A DNA stretch of 64,000 nucleotides from Rhodospirillaceae bacterium (GTDB lineage: Bacteria > Pseudomonadota > Alphaproteobacteria > Bin65). Under the pieces are notes generated by a model, which had not been told where the DNA came from, ran no database searches, and saw only the letters and a program-made list of their open reading frames with translations. This document shows, piece after piece, positions 32,114 to 40,284 of the stretch. The stretch is from assembly GCA_028819475.1 (NCBI GenBank), contig JAPPLJ010000030.1:310001-374000 (forward strand). Reading direction: 5' to 3'. The translations under genes and the position numbers were made by a program. Numbering within the stretch: the stretch's first letter is position 1; every line of letters starts with the position of its first letter.

Positions 32114-32749
32114 TTACGCCGTGACGCCCAGGCCTTTCAGGTAAATCTCGACGCCCAGATCGAGCATCCGGTGGCGCGACAGGGCCGGCGCGCCGCCGCT
32201 CCGGCCGAGCGTCGCCGCGCCGTGGGCGAGCGACCAGATATGGAAGAACACCGCTTCCGGCGGCACGGACTGGCCGGCCGGACCGTCGCCCTTCAGCCCC
32301 TCCGTCACCGTGGAAAGAGTACGGTAGGCGCGGTCGGCCGCGTCATGAAAGGCCGGGTCGCCGTCGGGCGGCAGTTCGGCCTCGAACATGGCGGCGTAAT
32401 AGGCCCGTTCGGTCAGGGCGAAATCGAGATAGGCGTGGCCCAGGCGCCGGAACGCGGTCAGCCGGTCCGGATCGCCGCCGGCCCAGGCCGTTTCCAGACT
32501 GTCGGAGAATTTGGCGTAGCCGCGCCGCGCCACCTCGGCCAGCAGCGCTTCCCGGTCCCTGAAATGCCGGTAGGGCGCGGCCGGGCTGACGCCGGCCAGG
32601 CGCGCGGCCTCGATCAGCGAAAAGCCGTGCGGTCCCTTCTCCAGGATCAGCACGCGCGCCGCAGAGACCAGCGCTTCCTTCAGGTTGCCGTGGTGGTAGC
32701 CGCTCTTGCGCAGGCCGCCGGCCCGGCTCTTTTGTCTGGAGTCTGCCAT
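32114..32749 (-). CDS. TetR/AcrR-family regulator
   Basis: The 211-residue repressor has an N-terminal helix-turn-helix (YHHGNLKEALVSAARVLILEKG, then FSLIEAARLAGVSPAAPYRHFRDREALL at about residues 18-73) and a C-terminal ligand domain of the WHG type (SLAHGAA near residue 178). It diverges from the class III aminotransferase gene across 158 bases. A 19-bp palindrome overlaps its own start codon, and an identical-pattern site lies beyond the aminotransferase gene. It likely represses itself and that enzyme, responding to the enzyme's substrate or to a similar ligand. Confidence 0.88.
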   Translation of the reverse strand: MADSRQKSRAGGLRKSGYHHGNLKEALVSAARVLILEKGPHGFSLIEAARLAGVSPAAPYRHFRDREALLAEVARRGYAKFSDSLETAWAGGDPDRLTAFRRLGHAYLDFALTERAYYAAMFEAELPPDGDPAFHDAADRAYRTLSTVTEGLKGDGPAGQSVPPEAVFFHIWSLAHGAATLGRSGGAPALSRHRMLDLGVEIYLKGLGVTA

Positions 32750-32766
32750 GTTAATATATTTAACAT
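32748..32766. promoter_or_regulatory. TetR operator, site 1
   Basis: The palindrome ATGTTAA-TATAT-TTAACAT has 7-bp perfect arms. Its left arm contains the start codon of the TetR gene, so bound repressor would block the regulator's own expression and may reach the divergent promoter. The same pattern recurs at 34287-34305. Confidence 0.75.
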
Positions 32767-32907
32767 AACCGTTGCGCTTGCCAAGGCCCGCTACCGGAAA
32801 ATTCCGGGAGCAACCGGGACCGGCCGGCCCCGCGTCCCGCCGGCCTTGCCGCTTCTCCGCCGGGCCGGCTATCGTCCGGCGGTCGTTCGACGGCGGAGCA
32901 TGGCGTG

Positions 32908-34242
32908 ATGGCAAATCCCGGGACAGGCGGCCGGAACCTCGATCTGGAGCGCGCGGTTGACGCGGTGACGGCGCGCTACGAGACCGCCAATCCCGCCAGC
33001 CGGGCGCACTACGAACGCGCGCGAAAGAGCCTGCCGGGCGGCAACACGCGCACCGGCATGTTCTATGCGCCCTTCCCGCTCGCGATCGAGACCGCGGCCG
33101 GCGCAACGCTGACCGATGTCGACGGCCATACCTATACCGATTTCGTCGGAGACTTCTCCGCCGGCCTCTACGGCCACTCGCATCCGGCGATCCGCGCGGC
33201 GGTGATGGAGGCGCTGGACCGCGGGATGGCCTACGGCTCGACGAGCCCCTACGAAGCGCGGCTTGCCGAATTGCTGTGTGCGCGATTTCCGTCCATCGAG
33301 CGGATACGCTTCACCACCTCCGGCACCGAGGCCAACCTGATGGCGCTGGTCACCGCCCGCGCGGTGACCGGCAGGGATTCGATCATGGTGTTCGAGGGCG
33401 GCTACCATGGCGGCACCGTCTACTTCGGCCGGGAGGCGGCGCCGATCGTCGTGCCCTTCCCCTTCCTGATCGCGCCCTACAACGATCCGGAAGAGGCGCA
33501 GCGCCTGATCCGGAAGAATGCGCACCGCCTCGCCGCGGTCCTGGTTGAGCCGTTTCAGGGCGCGTCCGGCGCAATTCCGGCATCGGCCGATTTTCTCGGG
33601 GCGTTGCGCGACGCGTGCAGCGCCAGCAACGTCCTGCTGATATTCGACGAGGTGATGACCTCGCGGCTCGCGCCGGGCGGACGCCAGGGGCAGCTCGGCA
33701 TCGTTCCGGACATGACCACGCTCGGGAAGTTCATCGGCGGCGGCTTCTCCTGCGGCGCGTTCGGCGGTCCCGCGGAGATCATGAAGGTCTACGACCCCGC
33801 CCGGCCGGATTCCTTCGTTCACCACGGCACCTTCAACAACAACGTGTTCATGCTGGCCGCCGGCGCCGCGGGCCTGGAGAATGTCTTTACCCGGCCGGTG
33901 CAGGCCGCGCTCAACGACGCCGGCGATGCCTTGCGCGCCTCGCTGAACGACCTTGCCGCCCGGCACGGCGTGGCGTTCCAGGCTACCGGACTGGGCTCGC
34001 TCATGCACCTGCACCTGCAGCGTGCGCCGATCCGCTCCATCCGCGATATCGCGCCGAGGGACCCGCGCCTGCGCCAGCTCCTGCATCTGGACCTGATCGA
34101 CAAGGGCTTCTTCACGACCCGGCGCGGCTACATCACCCTCTCGCTCGCTATCGCCGGGCCCGACCGTACCGGACTGATTGAGGCCGTCGACGGATTCCTG
34201 ACCCGCCACGGCCATCTGCTGGACATCGCGCCGCCAGAGTGA
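32908..34242 (+). CDS. Class III aminotransferase (glutamate-1-semialdehyde mutase-like)
   Basis: The 444-residue PLP enzyme has the GGNTRTG start block, GHSHPAI, RFTTSGTEANLMAL and the internal aldimine lysine K274 in TTLGKFIGGGFSCGAFGG. It resembles HemL, but it is probably not the tetrapyrrole enzyme, since it lies next to a dedicated TetR regulator and has a longer N-terminus. It may act as a decarboxylating or beta-amino acid aminotransferase. The ATG at 32908 follows a GGAG site. Palindromic operators flank the gene on both sides. Confidence 0.87.
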   Translation: MANPGTGGRNLDLERAVDAVTARYETANPASRAHYERARKSLPGGNTRTGMFYAPFPLAIETAAGATLTDVDGHTYTDFVGDFSAGLYGHSHPAIRAAVMEALDRGMAYGSTSPYEARLAELLCARFPSIERIRFTTSGTEANLMALVTARAVTGRDSIMVFEGGYHGGTVYFGREAAPIVVPFPFLIAPYNDPEEAQRLIRKNAHRLAAVLVEPFQGASGAIPASADFLGALRDACSASNVLLIFDEVMTSRLAPGGRQGQLGIVPDMTTLGKFIGGGFSCGAFGGPAEIMKVYDPARPDSFVHHGTFNNNVFMLAAGAAGLENVFTRPVQAALNDAGDALRASLNDLAARHGVAFQATGLGSLMHLHLQRAPIRSIRDIAPRDPRLRQLLHLDLIDKGFFTTRRGYITLSLAIAGPDRTGLIEAVDGFLTRHGHLLDIAPPE

Positions 34243-34286
34243 CCGGACCCTGCCAGGCCGGCGGCCACGCGTTTCGGTGGAACGGT

Positions 34287-34305
34287 ATGTTAAAGAGATT
34301 AACAT
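34287..34305. promoter_or_regulatory. TetR operator, site 2, in a convergent gap
   Basis: The palindrome ATGTTAA-AGAGA-TTAACAT has the same arms and spacing as site 1. It sits after the aminotransferase stop and before the facing stop of the Fe-S oxidoreductase, a place with no annotated promoter. Confidence 0.7.
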
Positions 34306-34352
34306 TGGTGCCAGACATGCCAGGACCGGGCCGGGGCCGGGCGCGCAAATGC

Positions 34353-35687
34353 CTAGTATCCGTAGGCCTTGGCGAACAGTTCGATCGGGTGGGGCGCGCG
34401 GTCCGGCACTTCGGCGCCGTCGATCCGTTCCATGCCCTGCAGGATATGGGCGCCGGCGAGCGGGCATTCGGAAGCGATATACGGGTTTCCGGCCTTGGCG
34501 GCGTCGCGCATGACCGGTTTGCCGACCTTCATCCCCGTTTCGAAATTGTCCTTCATCACGCCCCACGAGCCGCCGTGGCCCGAACAGCGGGCCAGGATCT
34601 TCGGCTTGGTTTCGGGAATCAGGCGCAGCAGTTCGGCGGCCTTGACGCCCATATTCTGCGCCCGGGCGTGGCACGCGACGTGCAGGGTCACGCCGCCGTC
34701 CAGGGGCTCCAGGCCTTCGGCCAGCCCCTCCGTCTTCGCGATGTCGACGACATACTGCGCCGCGTCGAAGCAGTTCTCGGAGAGCAACCGGACATCCTCA
34801 TTGTCCGGCAGCATCAGGGGCCATTCGAATTTCAGCATCAGGGCGCAGGAGGAGACCGTCGCCACGATGGCGTAGCCCCGGTCGATCCACGGCCGGAACG
34901 CGGCGGCCGTCCGCGCGGCGCCGGCGGCGACGGCCTTGAGGTCGCCCTGCTCGATCTGGGGCATGCCGCAGCAGCCGGGATAGACGACCTCCGTCTCGAC
35001 GCCGTTGCGCGCCAGCACCTTGAGCAGGGCGATGCCGATCTCCGGGTTGTTGCCGTTGCCGTAGCAGGTCGCGTAGATCGCCGCCTTGCGGCCGTACGCC
35101 GGCGCATCCCGGTTGATCTCCAGCGTCTCGGCGGCGGCGCGCTGCTCCAGGGTCCGGGGCGCGAATGCCGGCAGGGCAGCGTCCCGATGCACGCCGGCGA
35201 CCGCCTCGAGGGCCGGCCGCGTCAGCCGGTTGCCGCGTCGCGTCGCCCAATTGGCGAGGCCGGATGCGGCGCGGCCGAGCCGGTTGTTGCGGTCGGTCCG
35301 GGTGAGTTGGCGCTCCCGGAAGCCGCGCTTGCCGCCGCGATGTTCGACTGCCCGGTAACGCAGCATGAGATGGGGAAAATCGACGTCGAACTCGTGCGGC
35401 GGCACATAGGGGCACTTCGTCATGAAGCACATGTCGCAGAGCGTGCAGCCGTCGGCGACCTTCCGGAAGTCCGCGCTGTCGACGCCTTCAAGCTCGGCAT
35501 CGCCGGCCGCGTCGATCAGGTCGAACAGGGTCGGAAAGGAATCGCACAGGTTGAAGCAGAGCCGGCAGCCGTGACAGACGTCAAAGACCCGGCGCAACTC
35601 GGCGTCGAGGGCCGCTTCGTCATACCACGCCTCGTCCTGCCACGGGATGGTGTGGCGGACAGGGGCTTCCAGGCTGCCTTCGGTCAT
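34353..35687 (-). CDS. Fe-S oxidoreductase with heterodisulfide reductase-like domains
   Basis: The 444-residue protein has two 4Fe-4S clusters in the N-terminal part (CHGCRLCFNLC at about residues 38-48 and CTLCDMCFMTKC at about 81-92), as in GlpC. CCG-like motifs further on include YPGCCGMP and ARCSGHGGSWG. No membrane segment is visible, so it is likely a cytoplasmic electron carrier. Placed directly after rubrerythrin, it is a plausible electron donor for peroxide reduction. The start at 35687 (MTEGSLEAPV) was preferred over an unconserved upstream ATG. Confidence 0.85.
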   Translation of the reverse strand: MTEGSLEAPVRHTIPWQDEAWYDEAALDAELRRVFDVCHGCRLCFNLCDSFPTLFDLIDAAGDAELEGVDSADFRKVADGCTLCDMCFMTKCPYVPPHEFDVDFPHLMLRYRAVEHRGGKRGFRERQLTRTDRNNRLGRAASGLANWATRRGNRLTRPALEAVAGVHRDAALPAFAPRTLEQRAAAETLEINRDAPAYGRKAAIYATCYGNGNNPEIGIALLKVLARNGVETEVVYPGCCGMPQIEQGDLKAVAAGAARTAAAFRPWIDRGYAIVATVSSCALMLKFEWPLMLPDNEDVRLLSENCFDAAQYVVDIAKTEGLAEGLEPLDGGVTLHVACHARAQNMGVKAAELLRLIPETKPKILARCSGHGGSWGVMKDNFETGMKVGKPVMRDAAKAGNPYIASECPLAGAHILQGMERIDGAEVPDRAPHPIELFAKAYGY

Positions 35688-35744
35688 GGCTCCTGTTTCG
35701 GACGTCGGGATTTGGCGGGAAGCGCGCAAGGCGCGGGCCGGAGC

Positions 35745-35773
35745 GGGGACCGGGCGGCTGACCGCCCGACCCC
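35745..35773 (-). other. GC-rich hairpin between rubrerythrin and the Fe-S gene
   Basis: A stem of about 11 bp (GGGG..CGGGCGG against CCGCCCG.CCCC) with a 4-base loop lies in the 109 bases between the two genes. No T-run follows, so it may be a partial terminator or an mRNA-stability element that lowers expression of the downstream gene. Confidence 0.4.
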
Positions 35774-35796
35774 GCCTGCCCGGCCCGGACAGGGCG

Positions 35797-36213
35797 TCAG
35801 GCGATCTCGTCGAGCGCCTTCTGGAAGCGGCCGGCGTGGCTTCTTTCGGCCTTCGCCAGGGTCTCGAACCAGTCGGCGATCTCGTCGAAGCCCTCGTCGC
35901 GGGCGGTGCGGGCCATGCCTGGATACATGTCGGTATATTCGTGGGTCTCGCCGGCGATGGCGGCCTTCAGGTTGTTCTCGGTGTCGCCGATCGGCTCGCC
36001 GGTCGCCGGATCGCCGGTCTCTTCGAGGTACGCCAGATGGCCGTGGGCGTGGCCGGTCTCGCCCTCGGCAGTCGAGCGGAACACGGCGGCGACGTCGTTG
36101 TAGCCTTCGACATCGGCCTTCTGGGCGAAATACAGGTACCGGCGGTTGGCCTGGCTCTCGCCGGCGAACGCGTCCTTGAGATTCTGTTCGGTTTTGCTGT
36201 CTTTCAGGGACAT
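35797..36213 (-). CDS. Rubrerythrin family protein (no rubredoxin domain)
   Basis: The 138-residue four-helix diiron protein has the metal motifs [11 protein letters not shown] (residues about 16-26), [23 protein letters not shown] and [10 protein letters not shown]. The C-terminal rubredoxin domain of classical rubrerythrin is absent, so electrons must come from another protein, perhaps the Fe-S gene downstream. It reduces hydrogen peroxide in the cytoplasm. An ICE-like element 128 bases upstream and the adjacent irr gene suggest that Irr controls it by iron status. Confidence 0.92.
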   Translation of the reverse strand: MSLKDSKTEQNLKDAFAGESQANRRYLYFAQKADVEGYNDVAAVFRSTAEGETGHAHGHLAYLEETGDPATGEPIGDTENNLKAAIAGETHEYTDMYPGMARTARDEGFDEIADWFETLAKAERSHAGRFQKALDEIA

Positions 36214-36340
36214 GAATGGCTCTCCTCTCTGGGCCGGTGCATTACCGGGGAAGCGTTCCCCGGAAGTTTTAGACTACTGGACAGGGCGCATTCTGCGCCG
36301 CCGGGGCCTGTCTAGTCCGGGGCGGGCGCCGAGTCAACAG

Positions 36341-36358
36341 TTTAGATTTGTTCTAATC
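36341..36358. promoter_or_regulatory. ICE-like Irr site upstream of rubrerythrin
   Basis: TTTAGATTTGTTCTAATC contains the inverted repeat TTAGA-N5-TCTAA and resembles the iron control element TTTAGAA...TTCTAAA recognised by Irr. It lies between the irr stop and the rubrerythrin start in an AT-rich pocket. Confidence 0.6.
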
Positions 36359-36405
36359 TGCCTGGCGACCGGACACCGTCCCCGAACGGACAGGCCGCGC
36401 CGGAT

Positions 36406-36822
36406 CTAACCGGCATCGCGCAGGCGCACGATCACTTCGACGCGCGCAACCTCCGTGCCGGCCGGCGCCCGGGGGACGCCTTCAACGGCCAGCCCCTCGG
36501 CCTCGAAATCGGTCAGCGCGCCGGTCGCCTCGTGGAAGAAATGGTGATGGTCTTCCAGGTTGGTATCGAACCAGGAGCGGCCGGAATCGACCACGACCTC
36601 GCGCAGCAGGCCGGCTTTGCGGAACTGGTTGAGCGTGTTGTAGATGGTCGCCAGCGAGACCGGGATCTCCTCGCGCCGCGCCTCGGCATGGAGCTGCTCG
36701 GCGGTGACGTGGCGGTTGCCGCCCTCGAACAGCAGGCGCGCCAGCGCCAGCCGCTGCCGCGTCGGCCGCAGCCCGGCATTGCGCAGGCGTTCCAGCATCG
36801 GAGCGAACGGGCGGTCTTTCAT
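36406..36822 (-). CDS. irr: Irr-like Fur family regulator
   Basis: The 138-residue regulator has the winged helix of Fur proteins (RPTRQRLALARLLF...VSLATIYNTLNQF, residues about 20-67) and the Irr signature WFDTNLEDHHHFF with H92-H94, the metal/haem-responsive triple histidine. It has no CxxC zinc motifs and lacks the N-terminal haem motif of Bradyrhizobium Irr, like many other alphaproteobacterial Irr proteins. Irr represses or activates iron-storage and haem genes when iron is low. It is encoded directly upstream of rubrerythrin, and an ICE-like site lies 27 bases before its own start. Confidence 0.88.
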   Translation of the reverse strand: MKDRPFAPMLERLRNAGLRPTRQRLALARLLFEGGNRHVTAEQLHAEARREEIPVSLATIYNTLNQFRKAGLLREVVVDSGRSWFDTNLEDHHHFFHEATGALTDFEAEGLAVEGVPRAPAGTEVARVEVIVRLRDAG

Positions 36823-36848
36823 AACGCCTATGATATGGTATCGCGTAG

Positions 36849-36866
36849 TTTAGAATCAATCTTGAA
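36849..36866. promoter_or_regulatory. ICE-like element before irr
   Basis: TTTAGAATCAATCTTGAA retains the left half TTTAGAA and a partial right half of the iron control element. Its position just upstream of the irr start fits autoregulation. Symmetry is weaker than in the rubrerythrin site. Confidence 0.45.
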
Positions 36867-36967
36867 TTTGCCCGGCGCCGGCAAGACGCGAAAGGCAGCC
36901 CGTCCCGATTCGGCGCAAGCGAAAACCGCAACAGAGCGCTCCGCAGGTCGCTTGAAATGCCGCCGCC

Positions 36968-37032
36968 ATTCCTTACTTTTCAAAATTGTAAGGAATACCA
37001 AGAAAGTAAGGAATTTTGAAAGAGTAAGGAAT
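36968..37032 (+). promoter_or_regulatory. Iterated GTAAGGAAT operator before the AbrB/PIN operon
   Basis: GTAAGGAAT occurs at 36988-36996, 37006-37014 and 37024-37032, exactly 18 bases apart, with an inverted copy ATTCCTTAC at 36968-36976. The last copy touches the antitoxin start codon and its TAAGGA doubles as the ribosome site. The whole block is AT-rich and suits autoregulation by an AbrB-type antitoxin. Confidence 0.75.
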
Positions 37033-37338
37033 ATGGAACGGTTGCTTACCGCCAAGGTCACTTCCAAAGGCCAGATCACCATCCCCAAACATGTGCGCGA
37101 GTCGCTCAAGCTCCAGCCGGGCGACAAGGTGCGTTTCGAGATCGGGGAGGAGGGCTGCGCGCAGATGCGGGCGATGAACCGGTCGATCGACGACATCGTC
37201 GGCATGCTTAAGCCCTACTATGACGGACCGGCCATCAGCGTGGAGGAGATGAACGAGGCCATCGCGGGAGCGGCGGTCGAGCGCGCCGAACGGGCGCTGG
37301 GGCCGCTGCCGGGACGTGACGCGGCGGGCGATGACTAA
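37033..37338 (+). CDS. AbrB/SpoVT-type antitoxin
   Basis: The 101-residue protein has an N-terminal swapped-hairpin AbrB domain (LLTAKVTSKGQITIPKHVRESLKLQPGDKVRFEI, residues about 4-37) and a helical tail with acidic patches that would bind the PIN toxin. It is the first gene of a two-gene operon and overlaps the toxin gene by 8 bases. Binding to the repeated upstream words is the likely means of autorepression. The in-frame extension upstream is the operator read as protein, so the ATG at 37033 is the start. Confidence 0.88.
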   Translation: MERLLTAKVTSKGQITIPKHVRESLKLQPGDKVRFEIGEEGCAQMRAMNRSIDDIVGMLKPYYDGPAISVEEMNEAIAGAAVERAERALGPLPGRDAAGDD

Positions 37339-37729
37339 GGGCCTGGATACGAATGTGCTGCTCCGTCTGGTCGTCGCGGACGAGCCGGAGCAGACCCGCG
37401 CCGCAGAAACGGCCGTCCGCCGGGCGGCAGATACCGGAACGCCCCTGATGCTGAACCTCGTCGTGCTGTGCGAGTTCGCCTGGGTCCTGCGCCGGTCGTA
37501 CGGTTATTCGAGGGCGGAAATTGCCGACTGCATCGAGACGATCGGGAACAGTCCGGCCGTTATTTTCCAGGATCCGGTCCTCGTCGCCGAGGCGACGCAA
37601 TGGCTCCGGATGGGCGGCGACTTTGCCGACGCAATCGTCACCGGGCTCAACCGCAGTCTGGGCGCGGATACCACGCTGACCTTCGAAAGAACCGCACTGA
37701 AACTGGATGGTTTCGAAGCTGTAGCGTGA
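37331..37729 (+). CDS. PIN-domain toxin, partner of the AbrB-type antitoxin
   Basis: The 132-residue PIN ribonuclease has D6 in GLDTNVLLRL, an acidic residue in LCEFAWVLRR (near 47) and the late pair in GGDFADAIVTG (near 100), which are the catalytic acidic residues of VapC. Its start ATG at 37331 overlaps the antitoxin tail. It lies directly upstream of pheT, which it may have displaced from pheS. Confidence 0.88.
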   Translation: MTKGLDTNVLLRLVVADEPEQTRAAETAVRRAADTGTPLMLNLVVLCEFAWVLRRSYGYSRAEIADCIETIGNSPAVIFQDPVLVAEATQWLRMGGDFADAIVTGLNRSLGADTTLTFERTALKLDGFEAVA

Positions 37730-37860
37730 CCGACCGCTTCGAATCCTTGCCCGGTGTCCTGCGCATCGCCGATGATTTGGGCGGTGCGGCCCTGCCGCCG
37801 GTTGCCGGATGGCAGCGGGTCGCCAGATAATCCCGGCCCCACCGCCACGGAACGCCCGAC

Positions 37861-40284
37861 ATGAAATTCACCCTGTCCTGGCTCAGGGAGCATCTGGAGA
37901 CGGATGCGCCGCTGGACGAGATCGCCGCGAAGCTGACCGCCATCGGCCTCGAGGTCGAAAGCGTTGAGGACAAGGCCGCCGAACTCGCCCCCTTCCGGAT
38001 CGCCCGGGTCGTCGAGGCGCGGCAGCATCCGGACGCCGACCGGCTGAGCGTGTGCATCGTCGATACCGGCGAGGACCGGATCCAGGTGGTGTGCGGCGCG
38101 CCGAATGCGAGGACCGGCATGAAGGGCGTGTTTGCCGCGGCCGGCACGCGTATCCCCGGCACCGGGCTGGACCTGAAGAAGGGCGTGATCCGCGGCCAGG
38201 AATCGAACGGCATGCTGTGCTCCGAGCGGGAGATGGGCCTGTCCGACGAGCATGAGGGCATCATCGACCTGCCGGACGACGCCCCGGTCGGGGCGCCGTT
38301 CGCCGACTGGCTCGGCCTGAACGACCCGGTAATCGAAGTCGCGATCACGCCGAACCGCCAGGATGCGCTGGGCGTCCACGGTATCGCGCGCGACCTCGCC
38401 GCCGCCGGTGTCGGGCAGCTTAAGCCCTTCGACGCCGCGCCCGTGCCGGGCACGTTTGACAGCCCGCTGGTCTGGAAGCGCGACCTGCCGGGCGACTATG
38501 CCGGCGCCTGCCCCTTCGTCGTCGGCCGGTTCTTCCGCGGCGTGACCAACGGGCCGAGCCCGGACTGGGTGCAGCGGCGCCTGCGGGCGATCGGGCTGCG
38601 GCCGATCTCGGCCCTGGTCGATATCACCAACCTGGTGACCCACGACCTGGCCCGGCCCCTGCATGTCTTCGACGCCGACAGGCTGGCCGGCGACCTCACC
38701 ATGCGGATGGCGCGCGACGGCGAAACGCTCCAGGCGCTCGACGGCAACGAATATTCTCTTATTTCTGAAATGACAGTCATTGCCGACGACCGGGCGGTCC
38801 ACGCCATCGGTGGCCTGATGGGCGGCGAGGAGACCGGCTGCCAGCCCGGTACGACGAACGTGTTCCTCGAGGTCGCCCTGTTCGACACGCTGCGCACCGC
38901 GGCAACCGGCCGGAAGCTCAGTCTGAGTTCGGACGCCCGCTACCGCTTCGAGCGCGGCGTCGATCCGGAATCGGCTCTGTGGGGCGCCGAGGTGGCGGCG
39001 CGCCTGATCCTCGAATTCTGCGGCGGCGAGGCGAGCCACGTCTTCAGCGCCGGCGCCGTCCCGGACTGGCCGCGCACCGTGCGCTTCCGGCCGGCGCGGC
39101 TGGAGAGTCTGGGCGGCCTCGCCGTGCCCGACGCCCAAATCGAGCGCATCCTCGAAGCGCAGGGCTACACCGTCCGGGAGAAGGCGCCGGTGAACGGCGA
39201 GGAGACGTGGACGGTCGCCATCCCCTCCTGGCGCGTCTTCGATATCGACGCCCACGGCGAGGCGGACATCGTCGAGGACGTGCTGCGCGTCTACGGCTAC
39301 GACCGGATCCCGGCCGTCCCGGTCGTGCCCGAAGGCGTCGCCACGCGCACGGTGACGCCGGACCAGCGCCGCCTGGGCATGGCAAGGCGCGCCCTGGCGG
39401 CACGGGGCATGCTGGAGGCCGTTACCTGGTCTTTCATGGACGCCGGCCACGCCGGACTGTTCGGCGGGGCGACCCCGAAGACCACGCTCGAGAATCCGAT
39501 CACGACCGATCTGGACGTCATGCGGCCGTCGATCCTGCCGAACCTGATCCAGGCGGCGCGCTGGAACGCCGACCGCGGGTCGCCCGATGTTGCGCTGTTC
39601 GAGATCGGGCCGCAGTTCGCCGGCAACGAGCCGGAGGACCAGGCCACCGTCGCCGGGGGTTTGCGCGCCGGCGATCGCAACGGCCGCCCGTGGTTCGAGG
39701 CGCTGCGCGCCGCCGACCCGTTCGACGCCAAGGCCGATGCGCTGGCGGCGCTGGATGCGGCCGGTGCCCCGGTCGGCAGCCTGCAGACCGCGCCCGAAGC
39801 GCCCGGCTGGTACCATCCGGGCCGGTCCGGCGTCCTGAAGCTGGGCAACCGGGTGCTGGCCGCCTTCGGCGAGATGCATCCGCGGGTTCTGCGCGCGCTC
39901 GACGCCAAGGGCCCGATGGTCGGCTTCGAGGTCTTTTTCGATGCGCTGCCGCCGCGCAAGGACAAGGGCACCCGGGCGCGCGCCCTGCTCGATCCGCCGC
40001 CCTTCCAGCCGGTCGAACGCGATTTCGCCTTCGTGCTGGACCGGTCGACACCGGCCGAGAAGGTGGTCCGGGCGGCGAAGAACGCCGAAAAGGCGCTGGT
40101 CGCCGACGTGTCGGTATTCGATGTCTACGAGGGCGCAGGAATCGGCGACGACCGCAAGTCCGTCGCCATCGCCGTGACCCTCCAGCCGAAGGAAAAAACC
40201 CTGACCGACGCAGAAATCGACGCCGTGGCCGAGAAAATCGTCGCCGCCGTGCAGAAACAGGCCGGCGGCGAACTGCGCGGTTAG
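37861..40284 (+). CDS. pheT: Phenylalanine-tRNA ligase beta subunit
   Basis: The 807-residue subunit has the tRNA-binding domain (about residues 40-150, CGAPNAR near 79), B3/B4 editing region (PDWVQRRLRAIGLRPISALVDITN), B5 domain, the catalytic-like core fold and the C-terminal anticodon-binding domain that ends FDVYEGAGIGDDRKSVA...LQPKEKTL. It is complete. pheS, normally immediately upstream, is missing; a PIN toxin operon is there instead, 131 bases away. The stop codon overlaps that of the facing methyltransferase gene within four bases. Confidence 0.96.
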   Translation: MKFTLSWLREHLETDAPLDEIAAKLTAIGLEVESVEDKAAELAPFRIARVVEARQHPDADRLSVCIVDTGEDRIQVVCGAPNARTGMKGVFAAAGTRIPGTGLDLKKGVIRGQESNGMLCSEREMGLSDEHEGIIDLPDDAPVGAPFADWLGLNDPVIEVAITPNRQDALGVHGIARDLAAAGVGQLKPFDAAPVPGTFDSPLVWKRDLPGDYAGACPFVVGRFFRGVTNGPSPDWVQRRLRAIGLRPISALVDITNLVTHDLARPLHVFDADRLAGDLTMRMARDGETLQALDGNEYSLISEMTVIADDRAVHAIGGLMGGEETGCQPGTTNVFLEVALFDTLRTAATGRKLSLSSDARYRFERGVDPESALWGAEVAARLILEFCGGEASHVFSAGAVPDWPRTVRFRPARLESLGGLAVPDAQIERILEAQGYTVREKAPVNGEETWTVAIPSWRVFDIDAHGEADIVEDVLRVYGYDRIPAVPVVPEGVATRTVTPDQRRLGMARRALAARGMLEAVTWSFMDAGHAGLFGGATPKTTLENPITTDLDVMRPSILPNLIQAARWNADRGSPDVALFEIGPQFAGNEPEDQATVAGGLRAGDRNGRPWFEALRAADPFDAKADALAALDAAGAPVGSLQTAPEAPGWYHPGRSGVLKLGNRVLAAFGEMHPRVLRALDAKGPMVGFEVFFDALPPRKDKGTRARALLDPPPFQPVERDFAFVLDRSTPAEKVVRAAKNAEKALVADVSVFDVYEGAGIGDDRKSVAIAVTLQPKEKTLTDAEIDAVAEKIVAAVQKQAGGELRG

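Noticed and set aside
32908..34242. hemL (glutamate-1-semialdehyde aminomutase) for the class III aminotransferase
   Set aside because: The fold fits, but the dedicated TetR regulator and the longer N-terminus argue against a housekeeping haem gene; the specific name was not used.
34148..34348. 66-codon leftward frame spanning the second TetR palindrome
   Set aside because: It has no ribosome site, overlaps the aminotransferase end and shows no features of a real protein.
36968..36996. Terminator hairpin before the AbrB gene
   Set aside because: The inverted pair is part of the operator array, no gene upstream on that strand needs terminating, and it is AT-rich.
36968..37032. CRISPR-like short repeats
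   Set aside because: Only 9-bp units at 18-base spacing with no spacers or cas genes; position and sequence suit an operator.
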